From Deltaproteobacteria bacterium (GTDB lineage Bacteria > Desulfobacterota > Deferrisomatia > Deferrisomatales > BM512), in contig PKTU01000042.1 in NCBI GenBank assembly GCA_002869005.1, positions 1-33,479 on the forward strand: DNA of 33,479 bases. The letters run 5' to 3'. The translations under genes and the position numbers were made by a program. The notes beneath the pieces are model-generated. The model was not told the origin of the DNA. It ran no database searches and worked only from the letters and a program-made list of their open reading frames with translations. Shown here piece after piece: positions 1 to 9,223 of this stretch; position 1 is the first letter of the stretch, and each line of letters opens with the position of its first letter.

Positions 1-340
1 AGCCATCGTTTAGCCACAATCGCCCACGCTTTGGTTGCTTCTTGGGGAGCTTTAGCCCCTCACGTCGCCATATGCGTTCCACCCGTTTGTGGTTGATACG
101 CCAGCCCACACGATTCATGATCGCCGTAATCCTTCGGTAGCCATAGCGACCAAATCTTCTGCCAAGCGCAATGATGGCGGCCGTCACGATGTCTTCATCT
201 AGCCTGGGTTGCGCCACAGGCCGCTGAACCGAACGGTGCTGCCCCAGCACTTTGCAAGCCCTGCGCTCCGATACGCCCAACTTCTCTCGGACCTTGTCCA
301 CACAGGCGCGTCGACGTTCAGGGCTCAGAAGTTTCCCTGT
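1..340 (-). CDS. IS3-family transposase OrfB (partial)
   Basis: Direct translation of the minus strand in the -1 frame relative to OrfA gives an open reading frame running off the window edge. It starts around GKLLSPERRRACVDKV and continues through SERRACKVLGQHR, RFGRYGYRRI and LPKKQPKRGRLWL. This is the characteristic N-terminal HTH_21-type region of IS3-family OrfB, which precedes the DDE integrase core. The catalytic core itself lies outside the window. Expression probably depends on frameshifting from OrfA, since there is no ATG at its beginning; the 5' boundary given is where the family homology begins, and the frame stays open further upstream inside OrfA. Confidence 0.85.
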
Positions 341-603
341 GCCGCCTCCTGTAATATCAGCTTGTCCAGGTGTAGGTCGGAAACAGCCTTGCGAAGCCGG
401 GCGTTCTCCTTTTCCAGCTCTTTAAGCCGTTTGGCCTGGCTGACCTTCATGCCGCCGTACTCCTTACGCCAGCGGTAGTAGGTCTGCTCTGTTACTCCAA
501 GTGATTTTACGACTTCGGGGACCTTGCTGCCTTGGGCTAACAGAACGTCAGCTTCACGCAGCTTGGAGATGATTTCCTCGGGACGAAAACGCTTTCTTGC
601 CAT
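325..603 (-). CDS. IS3-family transposase OrfA
   Basis: A 92-residue protein that provides the DNA-binding part of the transposase. An N-terminal helix-turn-helix (roughly residues 8-45, with GVTEQTYYRWRKEYGG) is followed by a leucine-zipper-like helix (about 60-85, KELEKENARLRKAV) that in this family mediates oligomerisation. Length and the C-terminal AAQGNF ending are typical of IS407-group OrfA. It overlaps the OrfB frame, and an open -1 frame extends from within the zipper region into OrfB. Both starting ATG and stop (325-327) are intact, so this half of the element looks functional. Confidence 0.9.
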   Translation of the reverse strand: MARKRFRPEEIISKLREADVLLAQGSKVPEVVKSLGVTEQTYYRWRKEYGGMKVSQAKRLKELEKENARLRKAVSDLHLDKLILQEAAQGNF

Positions 604-672
604 TACCTGCCTCCTCTCGACCTCGGTCGAATCCTAACATTAAGACTGGACCAATTTCGAGGGGGCAGGTCA

Positions 673-868
673 GGAGAAGGATGCCGAAAGAACAGTTGGC
701 TTTATTGATGCGCTGAATGCCCCCGACAATTTCCGCCTGGCTATGGTTCACCCCGAACCGGGCCGGCGCAGGTTGTTCTTCCGGGACCTCACCAGAAAGA
801 GGGGGGTAGACCTTGATTACTTCCCCTCGCTTAGTGAGGCCAAAAGATGGCTTTCAAGGGCTTTTTAA
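673..868 (+). pseudogene. 3' remnant of a gene interrupted by the IS element
   Basis: The plus-strand frame directly abutting the IS end at 672 is open for about 64 codons and ends with TAA at 866-868. The translated tail includes NFRLAMVHPEPGRRR and SLSEAKRWLSRAF. The pattern of a hydrophobic strand, a basic segment and a closing 'EAKRWL' helix resembles the C-terminus of small SpoIIAA/STAS-SEC14-like proteins, but this assignment is tentative. No start codon or ribosome binding site lies between the IS and the coding remnant, so the gene is probably split. It converges on the glycosylase gene, whose stop is only 7 bases away. Confidence 0.55.
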
Positions 869-875
869 AGAACGG

Positions 876-1466
876 CTAGATTTTAAGGGCGTTGGGTGAT
901 ACCTGATAGTTCCAGTTGATGGACTTCCAAGGCTCAGGCACTGAGAAGAGGCCGACTCTCGGCTTGGTGACTATCTGCTTAGGATCTATTTCAACGCCCC
1001 CCTCAAGGAAGAGAGCCGAATCGGGACCGCAAAGGTCAACTCCGTCAAAATCCAACTCAAGATCAAGCGCCTGGCAAAGCTTGGCAGGGCCGTCCGTGAG
1101 CAGTTTGTCCGGTTTGCCGCTCCTCCTTTCACGCATCCGCTCGATCCCCTCGGTGGGGAGGATTGACCTTAGGAGGACAGCCGCCGGGAATCCCTCGGCT
1201 TCGGTGACAACGTTTAGGAGAAAGTGCATCCCGTAAGTGAAATAGACGTAAGCGTGCCCCGCGTCTTTCCACATAGAGGCGTTTCGTTTGGTCTCGCCTG
1301 AGCGCGCATGGCAGCCCAGGTCATCGGTGCCGACGTAAGCCTCGGTCTCCAAAATCAGCCCCGAAGTGCGCGTACCGTTCTCCTCTATCCGTATAAGTCT
1401 CTTCCCAAGAAGAGCCTTGGCGACTTCAAGGGTAGGGCGTGTGAAAAAATCCCTCGTAATTAGCAT
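876..1466 (-). CDS. mpg: 3-methyladenine DNA glycosylase (Mpg/AAG family)
   Basis: A 196-residue base-excision repair enzyme that removes alkylated purines. It has the family N-terminus (FFTRPTLEVAKALLGKRLIR), the catalytic-region motif ETEAYVGTDD near residues 40-50 (the glutamate activates water), the YFTYGMHFLLNVV segment near residues 75-88 and the GPAKLCQAL motif near 126-134 typical of AAG proteins. Length is normal for the bacterial family. The start ATG lies 11 bases from the end of the neighbouring YjbQ-family gene on the same strand, so the two are probably cotranscribed. Confidence 0.92.
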   Translation of the reverse strand: MLITRDFFTRPTLEVAKALLGKRLIRIEENGTRTSGLILETEAYVGTDDLGCHARSGETKRNASMWKDAGHAYVYFTYGMHFLLNVVTEAEGFPAAVLLRSILPTEGIERMRERRSGKPDKLLTDGPAKLCQALDLELDFDGVDLCGPDSALFLEGGVEIDPKQIVTKPRVGLFSVPEPWKSINWNYQVSPNALKI

Positions 1467-1477
1467 TTAAATTGATA

Positions 1478-1897
1478 TCACTCCCCAATTATCTTGACCA
1501 GAATGCGCTTTTTGCGGCGGCCGTCAAATTCGCCATAGAAGATCGCCTCCCACGGTCCGAAATCCAAACGGCCATCGGTTATTGCAACCACTACCTCCCG
1601 GCCCATGACCTGACGCTTGAGGTGTGCATCGCCGTTGTCCTCGCCGGTGAGGTTGTGGCGGTAGCGTGAGAGCGGTTCGTGGGGGGCAAGCTCTTCGAGC
1701 CAACGCTCATAGTCCTGATGCAGCCCACCCTCATTGTCGTTGATAAAAACCGAAGCGGTGATGTGCATTGCGTTGACCAGACAGAGGCCCTCTTTTATTC
1801 CGCTTTCACGGAGGCACTCCTCGACCTCTGGGGTGATGTGAATGAACGCGCGGCGTGTAGGCACATCGAACCAAAGTTCCTTACGGTAGCTCTTCAT
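1478..1897 (-). CDS. yjbQ: YjbQ-family protein (UPF0047, secondary thiamine-phosphate synthase-like)
   Basis: A 139-residue single-domain protein of the UPF0047/YjbQ family. Visible family hallmarks are [18 protein letters not shown] near residues 37-54, [19 protein letters not shown] near residues 81-99 and the closing [21 protein letters not shown]. The conserved histidines of these segments form a putative metal site. Some members show weak thiamine-phosphate synthase activity, but the physiological role is unsettled. A good GGAGG ribosome binding site lies 5 bases before the ATG on the minus strand. It is the first gene of a two-gene unit with the glycosylase. Confidence 0.92.
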   Translation of the reverse strand: MKSYRKELWFDVPTRRAFIHITPEVEECLRESGIKEGLCLVNAMHITASVFINDNEGGLHQDYERWLEELAPHEPLSRYRHNLTGEDNGDAHLKRQVMGREVVVAITDGRLDFGPWEAIFYGEFDGRRKKRILVKIIGE

Positions 1898-2030
1898 ACA
1901 GCCTCCAATTCTTAAGTTTTTTGCTCGGATATCTTGTTTTTGTTCAGAGGGGCCGTTTCGTCATGTAGAATCGAGTTGTTCTCGGGTAGAGCCACAGTAT
2001 AAAGCAATTCCTCCAGCTGGAGCACGTAAA

Positions 2031-4025
2031 ATGAGGATGCAAAAGTTGATGCTTTTGTGCTTTGCGAGGGGCGCCAAAGCCTTCCTCCCGGCATTGTTTA
2101 TGCTTTCTCTTGTCCAACCTTCCGGGGCTGCCGTAGTAGCAGTTAAGAGGCCTTTCGGTCTGCAAGGAAACGCTACTGTAAATAAACCCGGCGACACGCT
2201 ATTGCTTAAAAATGTAATTGAAAGAGATGATGTTGGAGAGCTCCAAAAGCTGTTGAATTCAAATGCCTATACTTTTGAGTCCACCGTAAAGATAGGTTTC
2301 GAAAGCCGCGTAGGGGTGGACAGGCAGGAGGAACTCTCTCTTTTAAAGTACGCGCTGCTGGTGAATTCCACCAAAATTTCAGATTGGCTTTTGACGAGAA
2401 AGCTTCCCTTCAGCCCTAACCGTGACGAGATCCTCTTCGCTGCCAGGGGCCTTAGCTACGAGGTTATCCCAAGGCTTGTCGATGAAGGAGGGGACATCGA
2501 CATAGTCGGTCAGAATGGTATGACGCCGCTACTGATTGCGGTTGAACATTGTACAAAGAGCGAAGGGTTTCTCTCCGCGGGCTCTCAAGCTGAGGAAGAG
2601 GAGGAAGAAGCGTGCGTTTTCACCATGCGGATGCTCATCGGTCTTGAGGCTGACCCCGATGCTAAGAGCGATTCGGGAAAAACCCCTCTGACGATGGCGG
2701 TCAGGGCCAACGCTCCTACCCCGGTGAGGCTTCTGCTTGATGCCGGGGCTGATGTCAACCTGCAAGGGGTTGATGAGATGAAGCCTTACGACCTTGCACG
2801 TTTTTACAATCTGGACAAGATGACCTCCATCCTCTTGGCTTCCGATCCATCACTTGAGTCGCTGCTGGCCGATGAACCTGCCCGTGGCGAGATCCCTATG
2901 CCGGACATTTACGGGTTCGACCTTGATTCTGCCACTGGCGCGCCTATTACCAGAAGGCTTCTTGGTGATATCAATATAGTTGCTATCATTGACTTGAGAT
3001 ATTCGGCTAATGGGTCAAGCCTTTTAAGCCCTCTTATGCGGTTGAAAAGTAATTATCCCTCGCTCTCTCTGACTATCGCGTATCTGTCCGACAGGGAGAA
3101 GGAGGCGGATTATCAGCAAAATTCAGGCGGCAATCCTCTAACGTTGGAGGAGTTTTTGAATGATTCCAGGCATAAATTGACTGGGGTTGGGAGGCTTGTT
3201 TTTTTCCCGGATGATGAAGCTGCTCTTGAGGAAAAAATAGGGTTGGGCAAAAGGGTGACTGTTCTCTTGGCCGATAAAGACCTGATGATGACAGGAATAT
3301 TCAGGGGCGACGATTACTCTTATGAAGAATTTGTAAGAAATAAGTTTAAAAGGATCAACCCTGAGAGGGAGAGCAGCCTAGAGCTTGCAGGTGAGATGAT
3401 AGCTCTTTGCTCAAAAGGCGATTCGGATGGCGCAATGGAAAGGCTGGAATCCGGTGCAGCCGTTGATGCGTTACTGAATAGCCTGGAGGAGACAGAGATA
3501 GGCCCCAGGATGGTTAACGTGACACCGATGGTGGTGGCGGCTGAGCATGGCGACGTGAAATTACTGAAAGCTCTCATAGATCGGAAGGCGAACCCTGGTT
3601 TTCCCACCTATTTTAATCAGGCGCAGAGGGCATTGGAGCGGGCGCTGGAATTTCGCAAAACCGATACTGCGCGAATGCTTTTGGATTACGCAGAGGGTTA
3701 TGATTTGGAAAGCGCTCTCAGATTGGCCGTTACGTATACGCCTAGGGACTCAGTGGTTGACAAGCTGCTCCAGCTAGGAGCGGATATAGATCGCTCAAGG
3801 GTGCTGGGGACAGCGGTTTTCAACGCGGAGGAGTAGTTGGTCGATAAGCTGTTGGATTATGGTGCGAACCCGGATGTCGAGATGGTCTACCTACGTGCCG
3901 GAGGCGGCAGGTATGGCTTTAAGGGGAGCGTTTTGGATAGTCTGAAGAGTAATGTTTATCGCAAGGAAGAGGCTCTTTCCAAGGCAACCCTCGACGATAG
4001 TAAAAGAAAGAGGTTCGAAGAGTAA
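2031..4025 (+). pseudogene. Exported ankyrin-repeat protein with an in-frame TAG stop
   Basis: The first 601 codons end at a TAG (3834-3836); the same frame continues without a shift for 62 more codons to TAA-terminated position 4025. The residues before and after the TAG (VFNAEE, then LVDKLLDYGANPD) form one ankyrin repeat, so a GAG-to-TAG change most simply explains the break. The N-terminus has a hydrophobic signal-like segment (residues about 14-33, FLPALFMLSL). Ankyrin-like repeats occur near residues 160-270 (NGMTPLLIAV, SGKTPLTMAV, LLLDAGADVNL) and again from about 490 (VTPMVVAAEHGDVKLLKALI). Between them lies a roughly 150-residue region (about 290-440) that may be a degenerate thioredoxin-like fold. 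The first 601 residues alone could still be made. No close neighbour explains its role. Confidence 0.75.
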
Positions 4026-4067
4026 CTGGTTGTTCTCCAAAGGATACTGGACCGGCTCTCCATGTGA

Positions 4068-5972
4068 TCACTCCTGATGGTGTTCGGTGCGGGCGGGCTC
4101 CAAACGTACCCCGGTCTGGTAGTAGGCCGCGCAGCCGCCTATGTCGGAGGTGAGAGGGAGGGTGACTTCATTTACCCCCGCGCCGAGGCTCAGCCAGCCG
4201 CCCCTGGGCACAGCTACAACATCTGGGTGCAGGTCGGGGTCGAGGTGCAGCTCGCCCTCGAGCTCGCCAACGCATGAGACAACCCTAAGGGGGTCGCCTG
4301 ATTTCATGGAGTGGGCGGCGGCTGTTATCGGATGTACCCTGATCGGGAGGGGCAGCGTCTCCTCCTCGGGCAGTATCTGCGAGTGCATGAAATCGCCGCG
4401 TACATGTGTAAGGAGGGTGAGGGGGTGGGAGGGGTCCCTCGCAGGTTCCTCTGAGAGGGTTGTTAAGAGGCTGAACTTGCCGTCAGCATGGGCAAAACCA
4501 CCTTCCCAAGCTACTTTGTGCCACTCAAGCTCTATAAAGTCCTCTCTGCGTAGCCGCTCCAAAGTTTCTCTGCCGCCGGGGATGCAAGCGGAGAGCCATT
4601 CGTCGAGTGTTTCATATTCAATATCAAGTTTTAGCCTCTTTGCGAGGTCTGAAAGTATCTCGAAATCGCTCTTAACGCCCTTTGGCCGTTTGGCAACGGG
4701 CCTGAGTATGGAGATCTCATTCCAGAAAGCGCTCGCCGCCAAATCATACTCCTCCGGCCAGAGGGCGACGGGGAGGACTATATCGGCGCACTTCGCGGTT
4801 TCTGTCCAGAAGGCGTCGGCGACGACGATGGTTCCCACTGTGGCGAGCCCCTGCTTTACCGCCTTGGCGTCGGGGCATTGATTTGCTGGATTAAAGCACG
4901 CCACCCATGCGAAATTGATATTATTCTCGGCTATGGCGCTTCCCAGGTGGGTAAGGGGTAGGGGCTGCGGTGGAGGCGCTGCGCGGCCCGAAGGTTTCGT
5001 AATATGACGCCCAGAGGAGATGTTGTAGTAAAAGCCGCCTCCGGGGATGCCGAGCGTACCCGCCAGAAGTGTTAGCGCATGAATTGCGCGGACGTTTTCT
5101 CCTCCGTAGAGGTAGCGTTGTAGGCCCCAGGAGCAGATGGTCGCCGTCTCTTTTGCTTCGTTGTAAAACTTTGCGACCTGCTCTGCTTCCTCCCTTGTGG
5201 CGTCACATTTCGCCAGCAGATCCTCAAGAGACAACGAGTTCAAATAGCCAATAAATTCAGAGCTGTTAGACGCTTTATTTAAAGTTGTTTCGATGTTACC
5301 GGATTCTAAAAGCAGCTTGATTACAGCGAAAGCGAAGAAGCGGTCGGTGGATGGGCGTATCATTACCGCATAATCCACGAGGGGCTTTACCCTGTGGTTG
5401 TCTATGCCCACGGCAAAAACCTTCGCCCCTGCGGCTTTGGCCTTTTTAACCCTCGCGGTTATGTGCGCAGAGGAGTCGGGGCTCTTGCCCCAGAGCATTA
5501 TCTGGCGTGCCTTTTCAATCTCCGTTGCCGCGTTCATGTCGAGCGCGCCGCAGTCGGCCTTAATAGCCTCTATCCCCGCGCCGTCGCATATGGAGCCGGA
5601 GGTGAAGCGCGCCCCCAACTTCTCGAAGACGTAGGAGTAAAAGGCCTTTGATAGACCGAGGCTGGCGTAGCCCCTCAGCATGAGCACTGATGCCGGATCC
5701 TCGGCTACAGCAGCTTGAAGCCTCTCTGCGGTAAGGGAGAGCGCTTCCTCCCAGCTGGCCTGGTGGAAGCGTCCGCCGCGTTTGATCCAGGGTTCGCGTA
5801 TGCGGTGAGGGGAGGTAAGGTTCTTAGTGAAACGCTTAGTCTTCCCGCAGATGAAGCCGAGTGAGGTAGCGTGGTTCGGATTACCCCTGAATGTGAGCCC
5901 GCCCTTTTCTTCCTCGGCAATGAGGGTGCAACCATCGGGACAGTCCCGCGGGCAACGGGTGACGATTCCCAT
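4068..5972 (-). CDS. Molybdopterin oxidoreductase (DMSO reductase superfamily)
   Basis: A 634-residue Mo/W-bis-MGD enzyme. The N-terminal [4Fe-4S] motif is visible as Cys7, Cys11, Cys15 and Cys42 (CPRDCPDGC, then FICGK). It continues through the domain around GSICDGAG (residues 126-133), where the metal-ligand residue normally lies, TICSWGLQRYLYGG, LAGTLGIPGGGF and a C-terminal molydopterin-dinucleotide-binding domain (VRGDFMHSQ, then RVHPITAAAHSMKSGDPLRVV). No twin-arginine signal is seen, so it is probably cytoplasmic. Substrate cannot be read from sequence; no electron-transfer subunit or dedicated maturation gene adjoins it. It starts 9 bases after the transketolase stop and probably ends that operon. 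Confidence 0.88.
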   Translation of the reverse strand: MGIVTRCPRDCPDGCTLIAEEEKGGLTFRGNPNHATSLGFICGKTKRFTKNLTSPHRIREPWIKRGGRFHQASWEEALSLTAERLQAAVAEDPASVLMLRGYASLGLSKAFYSYVFEKLGARFTSGSICDGAGIEAIKADCGALDMNAATEIEKARQIMLWGKSPDSSAHITARVKKAKAAGAKVFAVGIDNHRVKPLVDYAVMIRPSTDRFFAFAVIKLLLESGNIETTLNKASNSSEFIGYLNSLSLEDLLAKCDATREEAEQVAKFYNEAKETATICSWGLQRYLYGGENVRAIHALTLLAGTLGIPGGGFYYNISSGRHITKPSGRAAPPPQPLPLTHLGSAIAENNINFAWVACFNPANQCPDAKAVKQGLATVGTIVVADAFWTETAKCADIVLPVALWPEEYDLAASAFWNEISILRPVAKRPKGVKSDFEILSDLAKRLKLDIEYETLDEWLSACIPGGRETLERLRREDFIELEWHKVAWEGGFAHADGKFSLLTTLSEEPARDPSHPLTLLTHVRGDFMHSQILPEEETLPLPIRVHPITAAAHSMKSGDPLRVVSCVGELEGELHLDPDLHPDVVAVPRGGWLSLGAGVNEVTLPLTSDIGGCAAYYQTGVRLEPARTEHHQE

Positions 5973-5981
5973 TTAACGCTC

Positions 5982-7973
5982 CTAAAGCTGCTCTTTCACC
6001 TTTGCAACTACGTTTTCCACAGTGAAGCCATACTCCTTGGCTATAACTCCGGCGGGCGCGGAGGCCCCGAAGGTCCAAACGCCTACCATCTTTCCGCTAA
6101 GGCCCAGGTAGCGTTCCCAGCCGAGGGGGTGTGAGGCCTCAACGGCTGTGCGCACAGTAACCTCCTCGGGCAAAACCTTGGCCTTGTAGGCCGAGTCCTG
6201 CGCCTCGAAGAGGTCCCATGAGGCCAGATTTACAACGCGGGTGGGGATCTCGTCGGCTTCAAGGCTCTCGGCCGCCCCAAGAGCGAGATGGACCTCGGAG
6301 CCGGAGGCGATGATGATTGCCTTGGGCGAGCCCCCCGCCGCCTCTTTCAGTATGTAGCCGCCGCGCTCTATACCCTCGGCGCCGGCGTAAAGGCTCCTGT
6401 CCAGGGTGGGGAGGTTCTGCCGGGAGAGGACGAGAATGGTTGGCTTATTATTGTTTTCCAGGGCAATTTTCCACGCAACGGCAGTCTCATTGGCGTCGGC
6501 GGGGCGTATCATGGAAAGCCCCGGCATGGCGCGAAGGCTCGGCAGGTGCTCTACCGGTTGGTGGGTGGGGCCGTCTTCGCCTAGGTATATTGAATCGTGC
6601 GTCATCACATGGATGGTGCCGAGCCCCATGAGCGAGGAGAGTCGTAGCGCAGGACGCATGTAATCGGTGAAAACAAAGAAGGTGGCGTCGAAGGGGCGGA
6701 GCATCCCGTGGTTTGCCATCCCGTTGACTATCGCGCCCATGCCGAACTCACGCACGCCAAAGCGCATTATGCGACCCTCGTATGCTCCCGCCTCGAAATC
6801 TTTTTCGCCGGAGATCTCGGTATTGTTGGAGGGGGCGAGGTCGGCGGAGCCGCCAATGAGCTCGGGTAGAATTGGCGCCAGGGCGTTTATTACCTTTCCG
6901 CTGGCCGCGCGGGAGGCTATACCCTTAGCGTCCGTCTCGAAGGATGGGAGGGCGTCCAGCCAGCCAGCCGGCAACTCTCCCGCCATTCTACGTTTGAACT
7001 CGGCGCCAAGCTCCGGGTTCGCCGCGCAATAAGCCTGTAGCTTCTCATCCCATTTTGCGTGTAGCGCTTTTCCGGCAACTCCGCGCGCGGTAAAGGGAGC
7101 TCTGCCTTCGTCGGGTACGAGGAACGACGGCTCCAGCGGCCAGCCGAGGTTTTTCTTTGTTGCGATGACCTCATCCGCGCCAAGGGGTGCACCGTGGGCT
7201 CCCGCGCTTCCCTGCTTGGCGGGGGAGCCATAACCTATCTCCGTGCGAACGCGGATCAGTGATGGTTTGCCGGTCTCTTCACGCGCCTCTTTTATCGCCG
7301 CCTCTATGAGGTCCAGGTCGTTGCCGTCTGCGACCGTCAATACCTGCCAGCCGTATGCTTCGAAGCGCCTGGAGATATCCTCGCAAAAGGCCAGCTCAGT
7401 TGAGCCCTCGATGGTGATCTTGTTATCGTCGTGGAGCACAATCAGCTTGCCCAGGCCGAGGTGGCCCGCCAGCGAAGCAGCCTCTGATGAGACACCCTCC
7501 ATAAGGCAGCCGTCTCCGGCGATGGAATAGGTGTAGTGGTCTACAACGTCGAAGCCGGGCGTATTGAAGCGGGCTGCCAGGTGCCGCTCTGCGATAGCCA
7601 TGCCCACGGAGGCGGCTATTCCCTGACCCAGCGGGCCGGTGGTGGTTTCAACGCCGGGGGTGTGTCCATACTCCGGGTGACCGGGGGTCAGTGAGCCCCA
7701 TTGACGGAAGTTCTTTATTTCGTCGATGCCAAGGTCATAGCCGGAGAGGTGGAGGAGGCCGTAGAGGAGCATCGAGCCGTGACCGGCGGAGAGGACGAAG
7801 CGGTCCCTGTCCGCCCAATCCGGCGTCGAGGGGTCGAAATTTAGAAACTTCGTCCAGAGGACGTAAGCCATCGGCGCGGCTCCCATCGGCATGCCGGGGT
7901 GCCCGGAGTTGGCTTTCTGTACTGCGTCCACTGCGAGGAAGCGTAGGGTGTTGATAGCGGTCTCGGCGCTCAT
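5982..7973 (-). CDS. tkt: Transketolase
   Basis: A full-length 663-residue thiamine-diphosphate enzyme of the non-oxidative pentose phosphate pathway, moving two-carbon ketol units between sugar phosphates. Visible residues include His25 (SGHPGMPMG), His65 (SAGHGS), the TPP-binding GDG at 153-155 within AGDGCLMEG followed by the metal-binding [10 protein letters not shown], the pyrimidine-domain segment [10 protein letters not shown] and the donor-site [19 protein letters not shown]. The C-terminal domain ends with KVKEQL. It lies 29 bases after coaBC in the same direction. Its product, sedoheptulose-7-phosphate, is also the substrate of the gmhA product encoded at 23907. Confidence 0.97.
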   Translation of the reverse strand: MSAETAINTLRFLAVDAVQKANSGHPGMPMGAAPMAYVLWTKFLNFDPSTPDWADRDRFVLSAGHGSMLLYGLLHLSGYDLGIDEIKNFRQWGSLTPGHPEYGHTPGVETTTGPLGQGIAASVGMAIAERHLAARFNTPGFDVVDHYTYSIAGDGCLMEGVSSEAASLAGHLGLGKLIVLHDDNKITIEGSTELAFCEDISRRFEAYGWQVLTVADGNDLDLIEAAIKEAREETGKPSLIRVRTEIGYGSPAKQGSAGAHGAPLGADEVIATKKNLGWPLEPSFLVPDEGRAPFTARGVAGKALHAKWDEKLQAYCAANPELGAEFKRRMAGELPAGWLDALPSFETDAKGIASRAASGKVINALAPILPELIGGSADLAPSNNTEISGEKDFEAGAYEGRIMRFGVREFGMGAIVNGMANHGMLRPFDATFFVFTDYMRPALRLSSLMGLGTIHVMTHDSIYLGEDGPTHQPVEHLPSLRAMPGLSMIRPADANETAVAWKIALENNNKPTILVLSRQNLPTLDRSLYAGAEGIERGGYILKEAAGGSPKAIIIASGSEVHLALGAAESLEADEIPTRVVNLASWDLFEAQDSAYKAKVLPEEVTVRTAVEASHPLGWERYLGLSGKMVGVWTFGASAPAGVIAKEYGFTVENVVAKVKEQL

Positions 7974-8002
7974 TTAGCTCTCTTTCTTATCTTTATAATC
8001 GG

Positions 8003-9217
8003 TTACTTCGCGGCCTTCATGCGGCGGCGGTACTTTACGATGGCGTCAAGGACGCGGTCGGCGACCTTCTCTTTTTCCATAAGGGGTATGCCGATGTGTT
8101 TGTCGTCGGAGGTCATGACCTTCACCGCGTTGGTGTCGGCGTGGAAACCGGCGTCCTTTCGCGTCACATCGTTTGCGACGATGATGTCCAGATTTTTGGA
8201 GACCATCTTAATCTTTGCGTGCTCTTCGATATTATTTGTCTCGGCGGCAAAGCCCACGAGCGTCTGACCCTGAGGCTTCATCTCGCCGAGGGTTTTAAGA
8301 ATGTCGCGGGTCTCCTCCAGCTCAAGAGGCGGTACGCCGCTCTCCGCCTTCTTTATCTTGGCGGCTGCCCTGGCGGTGGGCCTCCAGTCGGCAACCGCGG
8401 CGGCTTTTATTACAACCGATGCGGCAGGGGCAACCTCAAGGACGGCGTTAGCCATCTCCTCGGCGGAGCAGACCTGGATCGTGGTCGCGCCAACAGGGGG
8501 TGGGAGTAGGGTGGGGCCGGAGACCAGCGTCACCTTGGCGCCGCGCCTGATGGCGGAGAGCGCCAGCGCGTAGCCCATCTTTCCTGAGGAGTGGTTTGAG
8601 ACGAAGCGCACGGGGTCGATATGCTCCACAGTCGGCCCGGCCGTCACCAGTACGTGCTCGCCCTCCATATCCTTGGGGGTGAGGACAGCCTTAATCTTCT
8701 CTATGATCCTCATAGGGTCGGCCATCTTGCCTTGACCCATGACGCCGCAGGCAAGCTCGCCTGATTCCGGGTCCATGAAGTTGTACCCTGCCGAGACGAG
8801 GCGGCGTACATTGGATTGAACCGCCGGGCTTGACCACATAACGGTATTCATCGCCGGGGCGAAGAGGACCGGCACCTTGGTCGCCATTATCATCGTCGAG
8901 AGGAAATCATCGGCGAGGCCATTCGCGACCTTGCCGAGTATGTTGCCGGTGGCGGGGGCCACCACGGTAATCCTTGCGCGGTCCGCAAGCGAGATGTGCC
9001 CTATCTCCGAGCCGGTTAGGAGCTCAAACATCTCGCTCGTCACCGGATTTCCCGTCACCGTTTGGAAGGTTAGGGGAGTTATGAACTCCTTTGCGTTGTC
9101 GGTCATCACCACATGGACGTTTGCGCCCTGACGCACCAACTCGCGGGCGAGGATTACGCCCTTATAGGCGGCTATTGAGCCTGTAACTCCGAGGATGATC
9201 TCCAGATCGCGTATCAT
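8003..9217 (-). CDS. coaBC: Bifunctional CoaBC (phosphopantothenoylcysteine synthetase/decarboxylase)
   Basis: A 404-residue coenzyme A biosynthesis enzyme. The N-terminal flavin-dependent CoaC domain (about residues 1-190) shows GVTGSIAAYKG, the active-site histidine region GHISLADRA (near residue 75) and APAMNTVMW, and the conserved cysteine segment ELACGVMGQGKM. The C-terminal CoaB ligase (about 190-404) shows VTAGPTVEHIDPVRFVSNHSSGKMG and ANDVTRKDAGF. Length is typical. Start ATG is 6 bases downstream of the metallo-hydrolase stop on the same strand, indicating tight translational coupling. Confidence 0.97.
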   Translation of the reverse strand: MIRDLEIILGVTGSIAAYKGVILARELVRQGANVHVVMTDNAKEFITPLTFQTVTGNPVTSEMFELLTGSEIGHISLADRARITVVAPATGNILGKVANGLADDFLSTMIMATKVPVLFAPAMNTVMWSSPAVQSNVRRLVSAGYNFMDPESGELACGVMGQGKMADPMRIIEKIKAVLTPKDMEGEHVLVTAGPTVEHIDPVRFVSNHSSGKMGYALALSAIRRGAKVTLVSGPTLLPPPVGATTIQVCSAEEMANAVLEVAPAASVVIKAAAVADWRPTARAAAKIKKAESGVPPLELEETRDILKTLGEMKPQGQTLVGFAAETNNIEEHAKIKMVSKNLDIIVANDVTRKDAGFHADTNAVKVMTSDDKHIGIPLMEKEKVADRVLDAIVKYRRRMKAAK

Positions 9218-9223
9218 GGCGTC

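Larger units (their letters stand above)
1..672 (-). mobile_element. IS3-family (IS407-like) insertion sequence, truncated by window edge
   Basis: Two overlapping minus-strand frames match the OrfA/OrfB arrangement of IS3-family elements. The outer end is at 672: read on the minus strand it begins TGACCTGCCCCCTCG, which matches the terminal inverted repeats I know from IS407-group elements. OrfB is in the -1 frame relative to OrfA, and an A-AAA-G run lies in OrfA near 409-413, as expected for programmed -1 frameshifting to make OrfAB. The other end of the element lies beyond position 1, so the second inverted repeat and target duplication cannot be checked. The element sits immediately before a coding remnant (673-868), which suggests it inserted into that gene. 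Confidence 0.88.

Noticed and set aside
3834-3836. TAG in the ankyrin gene as a pyrrolysine codon
   Set aside because: Single occurrence, a GAG-to-TAG change fits the repeat better, and no pyl genes are in the window.
4141-4881. 246-residue plus-strand open frame
   Set aside because: Opposite the molybdopterin oxidoreductase C-terminal half; serine/arginine-rich shadow frame.
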